Made by a program: the position numbers and the translations under genes. This document shows positions 17,811 to 27,573 of a stretch of DNA of 64,000 bases, piece after piece. A model generated the notes under the pieces. That model searched no databases. It was not told where the DNA came from and was given only the letters and a program-made list of their open reading frames with translations. Source of the DNA: Desulfarculales bacterium UBA702 (GTDB lineage: Bacteria > Desulfobacterota > Syntrophobacteria > Syntrophobacterales > Syntrophobacteraceae); assembly GCA_002298165.1 (NCBI GenBank), contig DBMI01000059.1, positions 1-64,000 on the forward strand. The letters run 5' to 3'. Within the stretch, counting starts at the first letter, position 1. Every line of letters starts with the position of its first letter.

Positions 17811-18267
17811 CGACGAACGTGGGATGTGAACAGCCTCAACCGCGCGGTTCAGGTTGGTGCCTTGGAATTGTTGAGTAGAAAACTGTCTCTGCCGTTTTCC
17901 GATACAAATCCAAAGCGGTACTCGTTTAACAACAACCACTCCCAGTCCAATGGAACCACATAGCAGTCTCTGCCACCTCTCAGCCGTTTACTGGTGTAAT
18001 CCCTATCCAAACCCCGGCTTTAGAAAACCTGTTAAAAAATATAGCTTTTGAAAACAGCTATCGAGTTCTAATAGCGTACTTGCTTTTTCCAAGAATACAG
18101 CCAATTTGCCTCTCCACGATGTCCAGCACCTGCCAGCCAAAAGCGATGTAAAAGTCCTTTCATAACCATGCGGAAAGGTGTAGCCTTTTTCCCGAGATCC
18201 CACAATTTACACTACTTGACCCATATCGAAGAGTACAACCCAAGCTTGCAATAGCAAAGGAGGTCTC
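17811..18267. other. Gap without supported gene
   Basis: This 457-bp AT-rich stretch lies between the HEPN and SIR2 genes. Only short chance frames are present. The last bases (AGGAGG at 18258-18263) are the ribosome-binding site for the SIR2 gene. Confidence 0.5.
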
Positions 18268-19581
18268 TTGCCAAATCTTAATCCTCATATCTACAGAGTT
18301 GGTTCCCAAGAAAGATATGATTTAACGGAAGAAGAGCTACAGGATACCGATAAATTCAGAAAATATATCGAACCATGGCTTACAGCCGTTTTTCAAAGCG
18401 AACATCTCTCTGTACTTTTGGGTAGCGGGTTCACTTGTGGAGCTGCTTCGGCCTCTGGCGGCAAGCCCCTCAATATGAACAAGTGCGAATGGCAAAGCGA
18501 CCCTAAGGAGAAAGTTGATAAATACGCCGAGGATAGTGCGATAGCCTGCGGACGGGGGTCAGCAAATATCGAGGATCAAATTCGCGCAGCGTTACAGTTG
18601 CAGGCTGGTTTTGAGGTACTAGGCGATCCGCAAGCATCCGTGTGGAAGGCAGAGATTGACAAGCAACTGAAGTGTTTCATGGATGCCATCCTAATTGCAG
18701 AGGCTTCGATATGCGAGGCGAAGATAGAGAAAAAGGAGCATGGTGAAGACTTATTGGTCTCCTTTCTTCTCAGCTTCGCGAGCCGAACGGCCACGAGAGA
18801 GCGGCTCAACCTGTTCACAACCAATTATGATCGTCTTATAGAACATGGGTGCGATTTGGCTGGCCTACATGTGCTAGATCGCTTTGTTGGCGCACTCTCA
18901 CCAGTTTTTCGCGCAAGTCGCCTCAATATCGACATCCACTATAACCCTCCTGGGATACGAGGTGAGCCTCGCTATCTGGAAGGTGTCATCAGGCTATATA
19001 AACTTCATGGCTCCATTGATTGGCGATGGGAAGAGAAGGAACTTCGGCGTTACGCCGTCCCTTTTGGCGCTCCGACCAACCATCCAGACATTCCGAAAGA
19101 GCCGTCCGGTTCGGTGATGATCTACCCGAATCCTGCAAAAGACGTTGAAACACTGGACTACCCATACGCCGAGCTTTTTCGCGACTTTGCTGCTGCCGTG
19201 TGCCGCCCGAATACATCGCTCGTTACTTATGGATATGGATTCGGCGATGAACATGTAAACCGTGTAATAAAAGACATGCTGACAATTCCATCGACGCACT
19301 TGGTGATTATAGCTTGGGACAAGATAAATCCCGATAAAAATGACAAAATAGCCACCGCCAGTCGTAAACGAATTATTGAGTTCTGTCGGAAAGTGGGCAA
19401 ACGCTCACAAATATCTCTTTTGCTTGGTAGCCATTTCGGTGATCTAGAGTTTTTAGTTCAAAACTATTTACCAAAGCCGGCTATTGACCAGATCACGATT
19501 CGAAAGACCAAGCTCGAAGAACAACGAGGCGAAAGAGACATGAAACCAACGGGAGCAGATTCTAATGAGCAAACCGATTGA
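18268..19581 (+). CDS. SIR2-family NADase of a SIR2-HerA defence pair
   Basis: This 437-residue protein has a SIR2 NAD-binding core: LLGSGFT (GSG at 52-54), FTTNYD (184-188) and KLHGSIDW with catalytic histidine H247. A C-terminal segment TYGYGFGDEHVNRVI matches SIR2-like proteins of prokaryotic defence. Such proteins deplete NAD+ in infected cells. The start is TTG, supported by AGGAGG four bases upstream. The gene overlaps the downstream herA by 17 bases, so the two are translationally coupled as in known SIR2-HerA operons. Partner HerA is frameshifted here, so the pair may be inactive or unregulated. Confidence 0.88.
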   Translation: MPNLNPHIYRVGSQERYDLTEEELQDTDKFRKYIEPWLTAVFQSEHLSVLLGSGFTCGAASASGGKPLNMNKCEWQSDPKEKVDKYAEDSAIACGRGSANIEDQIRAALQLQAGFEVLGDPQASVWKAEIDKQLKCFMDAILIAEASICEAKIEKKEHGEDLLVSFLLSFASRTATRERLNLFTTNYDRLIEHGCDLAGLHVLDRFVGALSPVFRASRLNIDIHYNPPGIRGEPRYLEGVIRLYKLHGSIDWRWEEKELRRYAVPFGAPTNHPDIPKEPSGSVMIYPNPAKDVETLDYPYAELFRDFAAAVCRPNTSLVTYGYGFGDEHVNRVIKDMLTIPSTHLVIIAWDKINPDKNDKIATASRKRIIEFCRKVGKRSQISLLLGSHFGDLEFLVQNYLPKPAIDQITIRKTKLEEQRGERDMKPTGADSNEQTD

Positions 19582-21755
19582 ACAAATCGCTTCCCTGGCA
19601 ATCGGAACTGTGGAGTCAGTGTCTCCATCTGAGATCAGGATTTTGCTTGAGCCTAATGCCCCTCAGGCGACTGCGTTGAACACTGGCGTCCCGATTGGCT
19701 TTCCTCGAATCAATGGTTATGTGCTGATACCAAATGAAACTGGAGCTGTCGTTGGACTGGTAGTGTGGCTTGGTATTGAACGTACACAATTTCCAAAACG
19801 TACCGGCCTGAAGGACTTTGGGCTTGTGGATTTACCATTTCCGATGCGTAAGATTTCCCTGGCACCCCTAGGAACGTTAATTGCTTCAAAAGGCCTGGCA
19901 AGTGGCCAGACTTCATATCGCTTGGAAAGAGGCGTGTCCGCATTTCCATCAGTTGGTGACGTGGCACAACTGCCTACCGGCGCACAACTTAGAAGTATTG
20001 TCGAGGCATCAAAGGATGAGGACAGGCGCGTAAAAATTGGCACCTCCCCGCTGGCTGCAAATGCTGATGTGACTGTCGATCCGGATAAAATGTTCGGACG
20101 CCATCTTGCAGTTCTGGGGAACACTGGCAGTGGAAAGTCCTGTTCCGTTGCTGGTTTGATTCGGTGGTCTTTGGAAAACGCAGCAAAGGAGCGTGCTAGA
20201 CTTCTGGCAAAAGCCACCGAAGAAAGCCAAGAGATCAATGCCGTAGAAAGCAAATGTGATTCAGCGAAAAAGCATAAAGGTCCCCCTCCCGCACGATTCA
20301 TCATTCTCGATCCAAATGGGGAATACTCGTCAGCATTCGCAGACTATTCTGGAGTTCGTAGATTCACAATCCCTCCGGCAACAGGGGGGGCAGAGGATTT
20401 CTGCTTGCCAGCATGGATGTTCAATAGTCATGAGTGGTGTGCATTTACACAAGCAAAGTCAGGTGTACAAAGGCCGGTACTCATGCGTGCACTTCGTGAA
20501 TCGAGAACTGTTTCTCAAGTGGCCGGAAATAACCGCGTTGGCCTACTCAATGCTTTGCTGAAATCTTATTATCGTTCAGTTGTCAGTGACCGTAACAAAG
20601 GAGCCACAGCCTACATCGACAAGCCAGGTAAGAACGATTTCGGACAAAAGCTTCACGCGATTGCACGATCTTTGATCCAATACGCAGAAGAGGCCGATTT
20701 GGCCCAGTTTAAGGATATCTTATCAAACAACAGGCACAGCGCTTAATAAGATAGCCGACGCCCGGTACAGGCAGTTCAAAAGCGATGCTGGAGAGATGGT
20801 CGAGTATTACCAGGCATTTAATAGTCATGAAGTTGAAAAAGCGGTTGCTGCACTTGATGGGTGTATTGAGTCAATGCCGAATGTGGATCAACATCTTGGT
20901 ATCAATGAAGATAGCCCCATTCCATTTGAACATGGCAGGTTTGCAGAGTTGATCGAACAAATAGCAGCGGAGCAAGGCCAATCACAATATGTCGATACTC
21001 TTGTTCTCCGTGTGAAAATGCTACTGGCGGACATGCGATTAGTGCCGGTACTTACGCCGAGTCCTGATATTTCACTAGTTTATTGGCTTGAGCGTTTCAT
21101 GGGCGGTGGTGAGAGCGGAATGTTGGGGATTATTGATCTTTCATTGATCTCTTCCGACGTGCTTCATCTCATAATTGCTGTTGTAGCCCGGATGGTTTTC
21201 GAGGCAACGCAGCGATATCGCAAACTTAATAGTAATGAATTACCGACTGTGCTGGTACTTGAAGAAGCTCACACCTTTATTAAGCGCGGGAGTGATGGAG
21301 AATCCGACAGCCCCACTCCAACACAGATGTGCCGCAACACATTCGAACGAATCGCCCGAGAGGGTCGAAAATTTGGATTGGGCTTAGTGCTGTCATCGCA
21401 AAGACCTTTCGAATTATCCCCAACGGTTCTGGCACAATGCAACACTTTCCTTTTACACCGTATCGTAAATGATCGTGACCAGGAGTTGGTAGGTAAGTTA
21501 GTTCCTGACACTCTTGGAGGGCTCCTCAAAGAACTTCCAAGCCTCCCCTCTCGGCAGGCAATCCTTCTCGGATGGGCTGCAACGATTCCAACAATGGTTG
21601 AAATCACGGAGCTTCCAGAGAGTCAAAGACCTCGTTCTTCTGATCCTGAATTTTGGAAGGTCTGGACAGGGGAGGAGATGCGCCCCGTAAATTGGCGGAA
21701 AATCGTGAATTACTGGAAGGGAATTCAAAGTGATAAATCTACTCAAGAGGAATGA
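19565..21755 (+). pseudogene. herA: HerA-like ATPase, broken by a frameshift
   Basis: The N-terminal frame (19565-20746) has a HAS-barrel-like start and Walker A GNTGSGKS (residues 185-192). The C-terminal frame (open upstream of 20796, to 21755) has Walker B VLVLEEAH, SSQRPFELSPTVLAQ and the DRDQELV region typical of HerA/FtsK-type hexameric translocases. Protein similarity passes from one frame to the next around 20720-20740, so a one-base gain or two-base loss occurred there. Joined, the protein is about 730 residues. HerA assembles with SIR2 in antiphage complexes. Causes could be a real mutation, an assembly error, or less likely a recoding site. Confidence 0.85.
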
Positions 21756-21984
21756 TGTGCTCGGGGATATGTTCTGCATCCGACCGTTCCCTCTCCTTCC
21801 TTGCAAGCCTATTGATGGTCCTGCTCGATCCTGAAGGCGGCGAAAAAAGCCATAGCGTCGGCAAGTGCATCATTGCAGTCGAATGAATGTAGGCAGGGTG
21901 AATAAATGGTGAATAGAACGTTGTTCTGCCTCCATTTAGCTAAGTAGTTGAAAGTGCAGGAATAAAATGCAATGCTCACACTGC

Positions 21985-22022
21985 TGTCTCAAAGCGAAGG
22001 CGGAAATAATAACTCAAGTCTG
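21985..22022. repeat. Direct repeat flanking the right half of the island, copy 1
   Basis: This 38-base sequence (TGTCTCAAA...AACTCAAGTCTG) is repeated with roughly 80% identity at 25292-25329. The two copies bracket the membrane-protein, pentapeptide and TIR genes. It lies in the 400-bp gap after herA, which holds no supported gene. Confidence 0.55.
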
Positions 22023-22153
22023 CATCAGTCGCATCTCACTATTGGATTGGGTCCTAATTCTGGAATGGACAGTAGCCAGGAATGGACTTATTAGCTTTGG
22101 CTAATCATCTTACGAGGTTACCGCCGTAGGCTGGGATTTAGGGTATATACCAA

Positions 22154-22816
22154 TCAATCACCACCGCTTGGTGTAGGTAGTTGCGCGACCGGAATCAGTT
22201 CGAGTGTTGGCTCATGGATCGTTCTTACAGTTATTTTCATCGAATCGCCAATAGCTTCATCCGTGCGAATTGAAAAATACCTCCCTCGGTATTCAATTTC
22301 GATGTAGCTGCCTTTGCCAAAGCATGCTTGCTGCTCACCATTGGCTGGTCTGCTTAGCAGAGCTTTTCTGCCGTCTAGGCTGCGCGAAGCGATCTTTATT
22401 TTGGAAATATTTGGTCCACCGATGGATGCTCCACCCAAGGATGCGCCTGTCTTACCATCCGAATGGTATACTCGGTTTAGATAGGGTTCAATCGATAATG
22501 AACCATCGAGAATGGGGACCGCCTTTTGTTGATCCACTGCGATAATTGCATTGGTTGGCATAATGTAGTCGTTGAGCGGTGCGTTTTCCGGGGGAGCGGC
22601 TTTCGACCTTAGTTTTGTCCTCTCGTATTTAAGGCCGAATACCGTAATTGTACTGCCGGGCTCTGAATCGTAAATTATAATTATGAAAAGTGACAAAAAG
22701 GCAATGAAAATCGAACCTAGGACGATGACTATAAGTTTCCAGTTTGAAAGTACTTCAATAACAGCATCGCCAATAGTTCTACCTGATGCTTTCGGTTGTT
22801 CCATTTGATGACCCAT
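22154..22816 (-). CDS. Single-pass membrane protein of unknown function
   Basis: This protein of about 220 residues has a short cytoplasmic N terminus, a strong transmembrane helix (WKLIVIVLGSIFIAFLSLFI, about residues 26-48) and a soluble C-terminal domain rich in beta strands. That domain includes a Gly-rich stretch GASLGGASIGG and ends at PTPSGGD. I recognise no family. The start is chosen at 22816; the ATG at 22804 is equally possible and neither has a strong ribosome-binding site. It lies on the opposite strand to SIR2-HerA, together with three further genes, and could be part of the same defence cluster. Confidence 0.6.
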   Translation of the reverse strand: MGHQMEQPKASGRTIGDAVIEVLSNWKLIVIVLGSIFIAFLSLFIIIIYDSEPGSTITVFGLKYERTKLRSKAAPPENAPLNDYIMPTNAIIAVDQQKAVPILDGSLSIEPYLNRVYHSDGKTGASLGGASIGGPNISKIKIASRSLDGRKALLSRPANGEQQACFGKGSYIEIEYRGRYFSIRTDEAIGDSMKITVRTIHEPTLELIPVAQLPTPSGGD

Positions 22817-23021
22817 TAATTGGAAGTGTACGGATATCTGGAAGCTGAGCCTCCCAGAACTTCTTGAGCTTCGGCTATCAGCTAAACATAAGCTCCAGAT
22901 CATTCCCTTGTGAGCAATCAATTTAATAACGGGCAATGTCCTACTGGAGCAGGAACGACTCTGGTCATGCTCTCACTTGACGCAATTTACCGAATACCAA
23001 GTGTTCAAACATACGACTCCA

Positions 23022-23642
23022 TTATTTATTCTTTGGAAATAGGGTACTTCCATCAAATCTTACTTTCGATAAATCCGCGCCCCTGAAATCGGCTTCATCG
23101 AATCGAGATCCTTTGAAAGATGCGCCTTCAAAAAGAGCATCCGTCAGTTCCGCATTTCGAAATGAACATCGTAAAAACGAAGATGCATCGAATCTGGCCT
23201 CGGTGAACTGTGATTTCATAAAATCTGAACGTGAAAAATCAGACATTTTGAACTCAGCCTCACGTGCGTGTGTGGCTATTGCTGATATCCGGTCAGCAAA
23301 AATCTCCAGTTGTTTAGCGGTGTTTTTGTCTCTGGTCTCTGCTTTCAGCCCAGAAATCGATGTGTAAATTTTTTGTAAAAGTTCGACCTGCTCGTCAAGT
23401 TTTACCTGTTCTATATTCTGCTGAACCTGTTTTGGGTCAAATTTCAGGAGTCCACCAAAAAAGCCAATGCTAACAGCGACTACTTCAACGATAAGAGTAG
23501 CAAATAATTTTTGCTGTTGTTTTGAGTTGGCGAACTTAATCCATCCGACTAATGATAGGCAAGTGACAAATACAGTAAAAACAAATGCCCCAGCAAGCGT
23601 GTATGCTACTACAAGCTGAATGAGCTGGATGTGCGGAGCCAT
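23022..23642 (-). CDS. Pentapeptide-repeat membrane protein
   Basis: This 206-residue protein has two N-terminal transmembrane helices (about residues 8-34 and 47-66), then a predicted coiled coil (about 70-125, QVQQNIEQVKLDEQVELLQKIY region). A C-terminal right-handed pentapeptide-repeat helix follows, with A(D/E)F/L units such as AEFKMSDFSRSDF, AELTDALFEGASF and ADFRGADLSKVRF (about 128-200). Membrane-anchored pentapeptide proteins appear in several defence clusters, where the role is unclear. It may be cotranscribed with the next gene on the minus strand. Confidence 0.78.
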   Translation of the reverse strand: MAPHIQLIQLVVAYTLAGAFVFTVFVTCLSLVGWIKFANSKQQQKLFATLIVEVVAVSIGFFGGLLKFDPKQVQQNIEQVKLDEQVELLQKIYTSISGLKAETRDKNTAKQLEIFADRISAIATHAREAEFKMSDFSRSDFMKSQFTEARFDASSFLRCSFRNAELTDALFEGASFKGSRFDEADFRGADLSKVRFDGSTLFPKNK

Positions 23643-23781
23643 AGGCAGGTTTCCTGATTAGACACAAAATAGGAAAAAATTATAAATTTTTGCATTCACA
23701 AGGCCACCTTACAGATCGTTATGATAACGGATAACTAGAGCCCTCAACCTCCAATTGAGTCAGCACAATTCAGGGCATAAG

Positions 23782-24450
23782 TCAAGAAACACCATCGGGG
23801 ATGAGTCCAGCACCGCACCCGATGCGTATGCCCACGGTTAGTACATCGGTCCATGGAGTCTGATCACACCAAACGGCACAAAGTTCGGCCCGAGCTTTAG
23901 CAAATTCAGGGAGGGTTTTAAGAACGGCTTGCGGGGTTGGCGTTCGGACAGCATCAGGGCGAGTCGCTAGCCAAGACATTACTGCTGGTACGACCGTGTT
24001 GTGTGAACCGTCATACTCCATTGGGTCAAACCCTGCCAAATCGGATATGAATCTTTTATACAGGTGCCCCTGCGGAACGAGCACCAGCCAGTCGTGGAAG
24101 TCCGCTTTTCTCTTGCTGGAAAATCTTTGGAACATAGCCATGCCCAGCTCCAATGGCATATTGAAACGAGCCAAATTCATGTCACTTTCACCTCTGCATC
24201 TCGAAAGATCATGAATCGAGTACTTTGAGCTCCGCATTGCGGTCAGGATTCTATCCATCCGTGGTTGGGCAGCTGTTCCAGTTTCAACTGCGCATCGTGG
24301 AAGGAATCCGCAACAGAGCGCAGCAAAGATAATAGCATCGAAGATGGGTCGGTAGTCATGGTCAAAGGGACAGTTGATGAAAACTGAAGCCTCACGCGGG
24401 AAGGCCAAAGGCCCGAGACCCAGATGGTATCTTTTACCACTGCTACTCAT
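23782..24450 (-). CDS. Nucleoside-2-deoxyribosyltransferase-like protein paired with TIR
   Basis: This 222-residue protein has a Rossmann-like layout: strand SVFINCPFD (about residues 22-30), helix DYRPIFDAIIFAALCCGF, RMDRILTAMRSSKYSIHDLS (64-83), and ARFNMPLELGMAM (94-106) with E101. The PFD, HDLS and NMPLELG motifs recall nucleoside deoxyribosyltransferase or nucleotide-glycosidase folds. That assignment is an inference from pattern only. Its ATG overlaps the end of the TIR gene by 8 bases (ATGAGTAG), so the two are translationally coupled and likely one functional unit. The C terminus is Ala-rich, then Gly-rich. Confidence 0.62.
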   Translation of the reverse strand: MSSSGKRYHLGLGPLAFPREASVFINCPFDHDYRPIFDAIIFAALCCGFLPRCAVETGTAAQPRMDRILTAMRSSKYSIHDLSRCRGESDMNLARFNMPLELGMAMFQRFSSKRKADFHDWLVLVPQGHLYKRFISDLAGFDPMEYDGSHNTVVPAVMSWLATRPDAVRTPTPQAVLKTLPEFAKARAELCAVWCDQTPWTDVLTVGIRIGCGAGLIPDGVS

Positions 24451-25027
24451 CAGCGTCTTCTTCCTTGCGGATATGCTCACTGCCTGAGGCTTTTGCAAGA
24501 ATCCGAGAGATTTTGCGAAATCGCTCTACCGTTTTAGCCTGGGACTTTTTTTCTGGTTTCTCTTCTGCATGTGTTCGGCCCCAGAGAAGGGTGATGATCT
24601 CTGTGGTAAGCTGATTAAGATCAGTTGCCTGCTTATCACAACGTAGAGTCTGCCAGTCGCTTAGAAACGTCGGCGGGTCAACTCGATCAAGAAGCAACGG
24701 TACTAACATCAGATCATCTCGTTTCCATGCACTGGACTGGATGAAAGACCATTCCTGTGAAATCCATGGCTTCGAAGCCTCTGACGCCCTACTGAGCATA
24801 ACTAGGCACATTTGAGATCGATCGATTGCATCCCTGATTTGACTCTTCCATTTCCCTGGCTTAAGTTTCTTTTTATCAAGCCAGCATGTCACATTTCGTT
24901 CTGCCAGTGCATCACAAAGACGCTCCGCTAATTCAGCATCTTCCCTTGCATGGGATATGAAAACTTGGAATCGTTTTTTTGATTCCTTCTCTGGCTTCGG
25001 GTCGAAGCTGGAGGGCTCATCAGCCAT
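24443..25027 (-). CDS. TIR-domain protein (small)
   Basis: In this 194-residue cytoplasmic protein, residues 19-150 are a TIR domain: FQVFISHAREDAELAERL, CWLDKKKLKPGKWKSQI, CLVMLSRASEAS, and PWISQEWSF with the probable catalytic glutamate E92 four residues after W88. LVPLLLDRVDPP closes the domain. The C-terminal 40 residues are charged and probably helical. TIR enzymes in bacteria produce NAD-derived messengers or destroy NAD+. It is the first gene of a two-gene unit with the deoxyribosyltransferase-like protein, an arrangement reminiscent of Thoeris logic (TIR plus sensor/effector) but with a different partner. Confidence 0.86.
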   Translation of the reverse strand: MADEPSSFDPKPEKESKKRFQVFISHAREDAELAERLCDALAERNVTCWLDKKKLKPGKWKSQIRDAIDRSQMCLVMLSRASEASKPWISQEWSFIQSSAWKRDDLMLVPLLLDRVDPPTFLSDWQTLRCDKQATDLNQLTTEIITLLWGRTHAEEKPEKKSQAKTVERFRKISRILAKASGSEHIRKEEDADE

Positions 25028-25291
25028 TATCGCGACCTCGTCTGAACACGGACATGTCAGGATTTTGTATACTCAAATAGCCTTTAAAAAATTAGGGACT
25101 GCAGTCTTATTCAAAAAATCATCAGCCCTCCTCCAGAAAAAGATTGATTACCATACCAAATCAGTACTCCCTGTCAACCCTGGCCCACACCCATGCCCAC
25201 GAACCTCGACTAATACACGTGCGTCAAAGATAAAATCTTCCCGAAGTCAAGTACGTTATTGATTCCAATTGCACTTTGTTTTTATCGACGT

Positions 25292-25380
25292 TGTCTCAAA
25301 TCGCAGTCGAAAATAGTAACTCAAGTCTGGATGTTGACACCATCGAGCCGGAGATCCTCGACCGGATCGACCTGCATATC
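25292..25380 (+). pseudogene. Direct repeat copy 2 and short Mg-chelatase-like coding remnant
   Basis: Bases 25292-25329 are the second copy of the direct repeat at 21985. In the same frame, 25345-25380 read EPEILDRIDLHI and then a stop, which resembles the LDRIDLHIEVP motif of ComM/YifB magnesium-chelatase-like ATPases. It may be a decayed fragment. The surrounding gap (25028-25715) has no intact gene. Confidence 0.35.
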
Positions 25381-25715
25381 TAAGTACCTTCCGGAATTGG
25401 ATCTCGACGTAAGGGAAAAACGCTGACCAGCTAAAATCCTACCGAAAATCGCAGTTTCAAAAATTCAATAGTTCCTAAAAGTCGGCTGGTTGGGTTTTGC
25501 TGAGGAGTGCAGAACCGCTTCGAATCGGGTGTGTGGAGCCTGGAGCAACAAAGGAATCGTAAATTCAGCAAACCCGCCGCAGTGTTTAACGGCGTAATTC
25601 ACCCTCTCCATTTTCATTTTTTGTGGGACTGCAATTTTGGTTTCTCGTTTTCGCCTTAATTTGATATGTGAAACCCTGGTTCGTGAGATGTGGCGCCCGA
25701 GGCAGAGACAAACCA

Positions 25716-26141
25716 ATGATCCAAGTTAATGAGCGGATTTCAATTCCTGAGGATGAATTGACTTTTACGGCCTCTCGGAGCGGTGGCCCGGGCGGACAGC
25801 ATGTCAATAAAGTCAGCTCAAAAATAACCCTATGGTTCGACCTCGCCAACTCACCTAGTCTCTCCCCTTCGGACAAAGAGCTCATTGCGAGTCGCCTTGG
25901 AAGTCGGATAGACAAAGACGGTATACTCCGTGTCACCTCGCAGACAACCCGCAGTCAATTTTCGAACCGGGAACTGGCTACAAATCGTTTTATCGAACTG
26001 CTGCGGGACGTACTGAGGCAGCTTCAAAAAAGGAAGAAGACAGGAGTGAGCAAGGGAGCCAAACTCCGCCGCCTCGAAGAGAAAAAGCAGCGAGGGTTGT
26101 TGAAAAGCAGAAGGTCGGAAAGGGTCACGGACGAGGATTAG
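25716..26141 (+). CDS. arfB: Peptidyl-tRNA hydrolase ArfB-like (YaeJ) protein
   Basis: This 141-residue release-factor-like protein rescues stalled ribosomes by hydrolysing peptidyl-tRNA. The catalytic GGQ (residues 26-28) lies in RSGGPGGQHVNKVSSKI; the helical domain follows, and the basic Lys/Arg-rich tail that enters the empty mRNA channel is residues 112-141. The length matches E. coli ArfB. The ATG at 25716 starts directly at the family N terminus. The 3' part, from V30 onward, is present again in three truncated copies downstream (27574, 30007, 33581) that differ from this one but resemble each other, so this gene may itself be a chimera with a replaced 3' end. Confidence 0.92.
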   Translation: MIQVNERISIPEDELTFTASRSGGPGGQHVNKVSSKITLWFDLANSPSLSPSDKELIASRLGSRIDKDGILRVTSQTTRSQFSNRELATNRFIELLRDVLRQLQKRKKTGVSKGAKLRRLEEKKQRGLLKSRRSERVTDED

Positions 26142-26370
26142 CAAGGAAAACTCCAGGCGAATGTCCGGATAACTCATTATTCCGGGTCCCGCCAGGACAG
26201 GAGCTTCCGGTATCACTATTACCTCGACTTATATAAAGGTAAATTATCCATCATCCGATTGCGTTTGCGCTTCGCACACGGGCAACGAGGGCTTGCCCAT
26301 GTCATTCTTAGTTCTTCCTATGTCAAGGGTGTAGGTGTCACCCGCTCTCTCTTAGATGCGAATTCTGTCA

Positions 26371-27276
26371 TCATCTCTCGAGTCTTTGGTGAACTCCATT
26401 CTCTGATCCCAATGAATTTCTCTTGTGGAGAAGATAATGAACTAAATAATCAGCCACAGATACTGTGCCGACGAGAATTAGCGTCATGGCCGCTCCAGTA
26501 CCAGTAGCCAATAATGCCGCAACATAGTTACACTGGCTGAGTTGGGAGATTGCCGTTGTGCCGCCCACTGCGAGTGGAGCCAAACAAACTTTCTTGCTGG
26601 TTTCAATTAAGGATTTTAAATTATCAGACCGAATAGCTGGGCTTTGCCCACTAGGGATATCGTAATTTCCTGCTGCTTTAGTGAATCGTGAAACACGATC
26701 ATTTGCCAGCAAAGAAGAAAAATGACATGAAAGCCCGAGTTGAAACGCTTCTTCAGTTATTTGCAATTCATCTAGCCATTTGGATTTATCCCGTCTCATT
26801 AATATATGAAACGGAAATGGTACAGGCCAACTTATCCCAGAATTGCCTGTTGGTGACATCATCAAAGCAAGAGAATGCAAACCTAATAGTTCTGTGTGCT
26901 TGTCTGGAAAAGTGACTGTTTGTCGTTCATCGTGTTGGTATTCAGTAAATTCTCGCCAATAATAGTAGAGCATGTGAAACATTCGATCAGTATATGGATC
27001 ACGGACCAGACTTGACATCTCTTTCCATATTTTACCATCAAGCAGTTGCTTACTCAGTACACCGTATTGATCTTCACTAAGTATAGATTCTGTTGGTATC
27101 CCAATAACCTGACCTACAAGTCTGCGAAAGTTAGAGCTTGAATTACTGTCAAGATGGCATGTATCTAATTCCGCAACGGGCACCGTAGCAATGTTGAGAA
27201 CTGCACCCAACCCCTCTGGGACTATACTTCTTTGAATGACACTTCCATGCACAGACAAATTCTTTTCAATTCCCAT
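26371..27276 (-). CDS. Hypothetical protein with C-terminal membrane segments
   Basis: This 301-residue protein is first in the arfB-copy array. The N-terminal 210 residues are soluble, with a Trp/Tyr-rich part (MFHMLYYYWREFTEYQHDE). The C-terminal region has two hydrophobic segments (about 222-235 and 245-280, AALLATGTGAAMTLILVGTVSVADYLVHYLL), and the last 20 residues are polar. No family is recognised. A good ribosome-binding site (GGAGA) precedes the ATG. It is transcribed opposite to the flanking arfB copies and is AT-rich compared with core genes, consistent with imported cargo. Confidence 0.7.
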   Translation of the reverse strand: MGIEKNLSVHGSVIQRSIVPEGLGAVLNIATVPVAELDTCHLDSNSSSNFRRLVGQVIGIPTESILSEDQYGVLSKQLLDGKIWKEMSSLVRDPYTDRMFHMLYYYWREFTEYQHDERQTVTFPDKHTELLGLHSLALMMSPTGNSGISWPVPFPFHILMRRDKSKWLDELQITEEAFQLGLSCHFSSLLANDRVSRFTKAAGNYDIPSGQSPAIRSDNLKSLIETSKKVCLAPLAVGGTTAISQLSQCNYVAALLATGTGAAMTLILVGTVSVADYLVHYLLHKRNSLGSENGVHQRLER

Positions 27277-27573
27277 AGTTTATTCTCCATTGCTTATCCG
27301 AGCATTTTCATATAGCGTCACCAAACAGCGAACAAATCGGTGTTTTCTACTCAATCAATTGCCAAGTTTTTCCAACTTCCAAACGAGGCTTCTCAAGTTA
27401 CTCGTATTGTCGGGCGATTTTACCAGGGTTGACAAAAAGCGCAAGGAAAGTCAAAAAAGATAAGAGGCCACCCTCCTAAGGCTATTGGGTTTCATTTGGC
27501 TAGTCTTTCAACATCAAACAGTTTATAACATATTAGAATCACACGGTAATTATAAGCTTAAATACTGTTAGAA

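Noticed and set aside
20720..20746. Programmed ribosomal frameshift in herA
   Set aside because: No recognised slippery heptamer or following stable structure; a mutation or sequence error is the simpler explanation.
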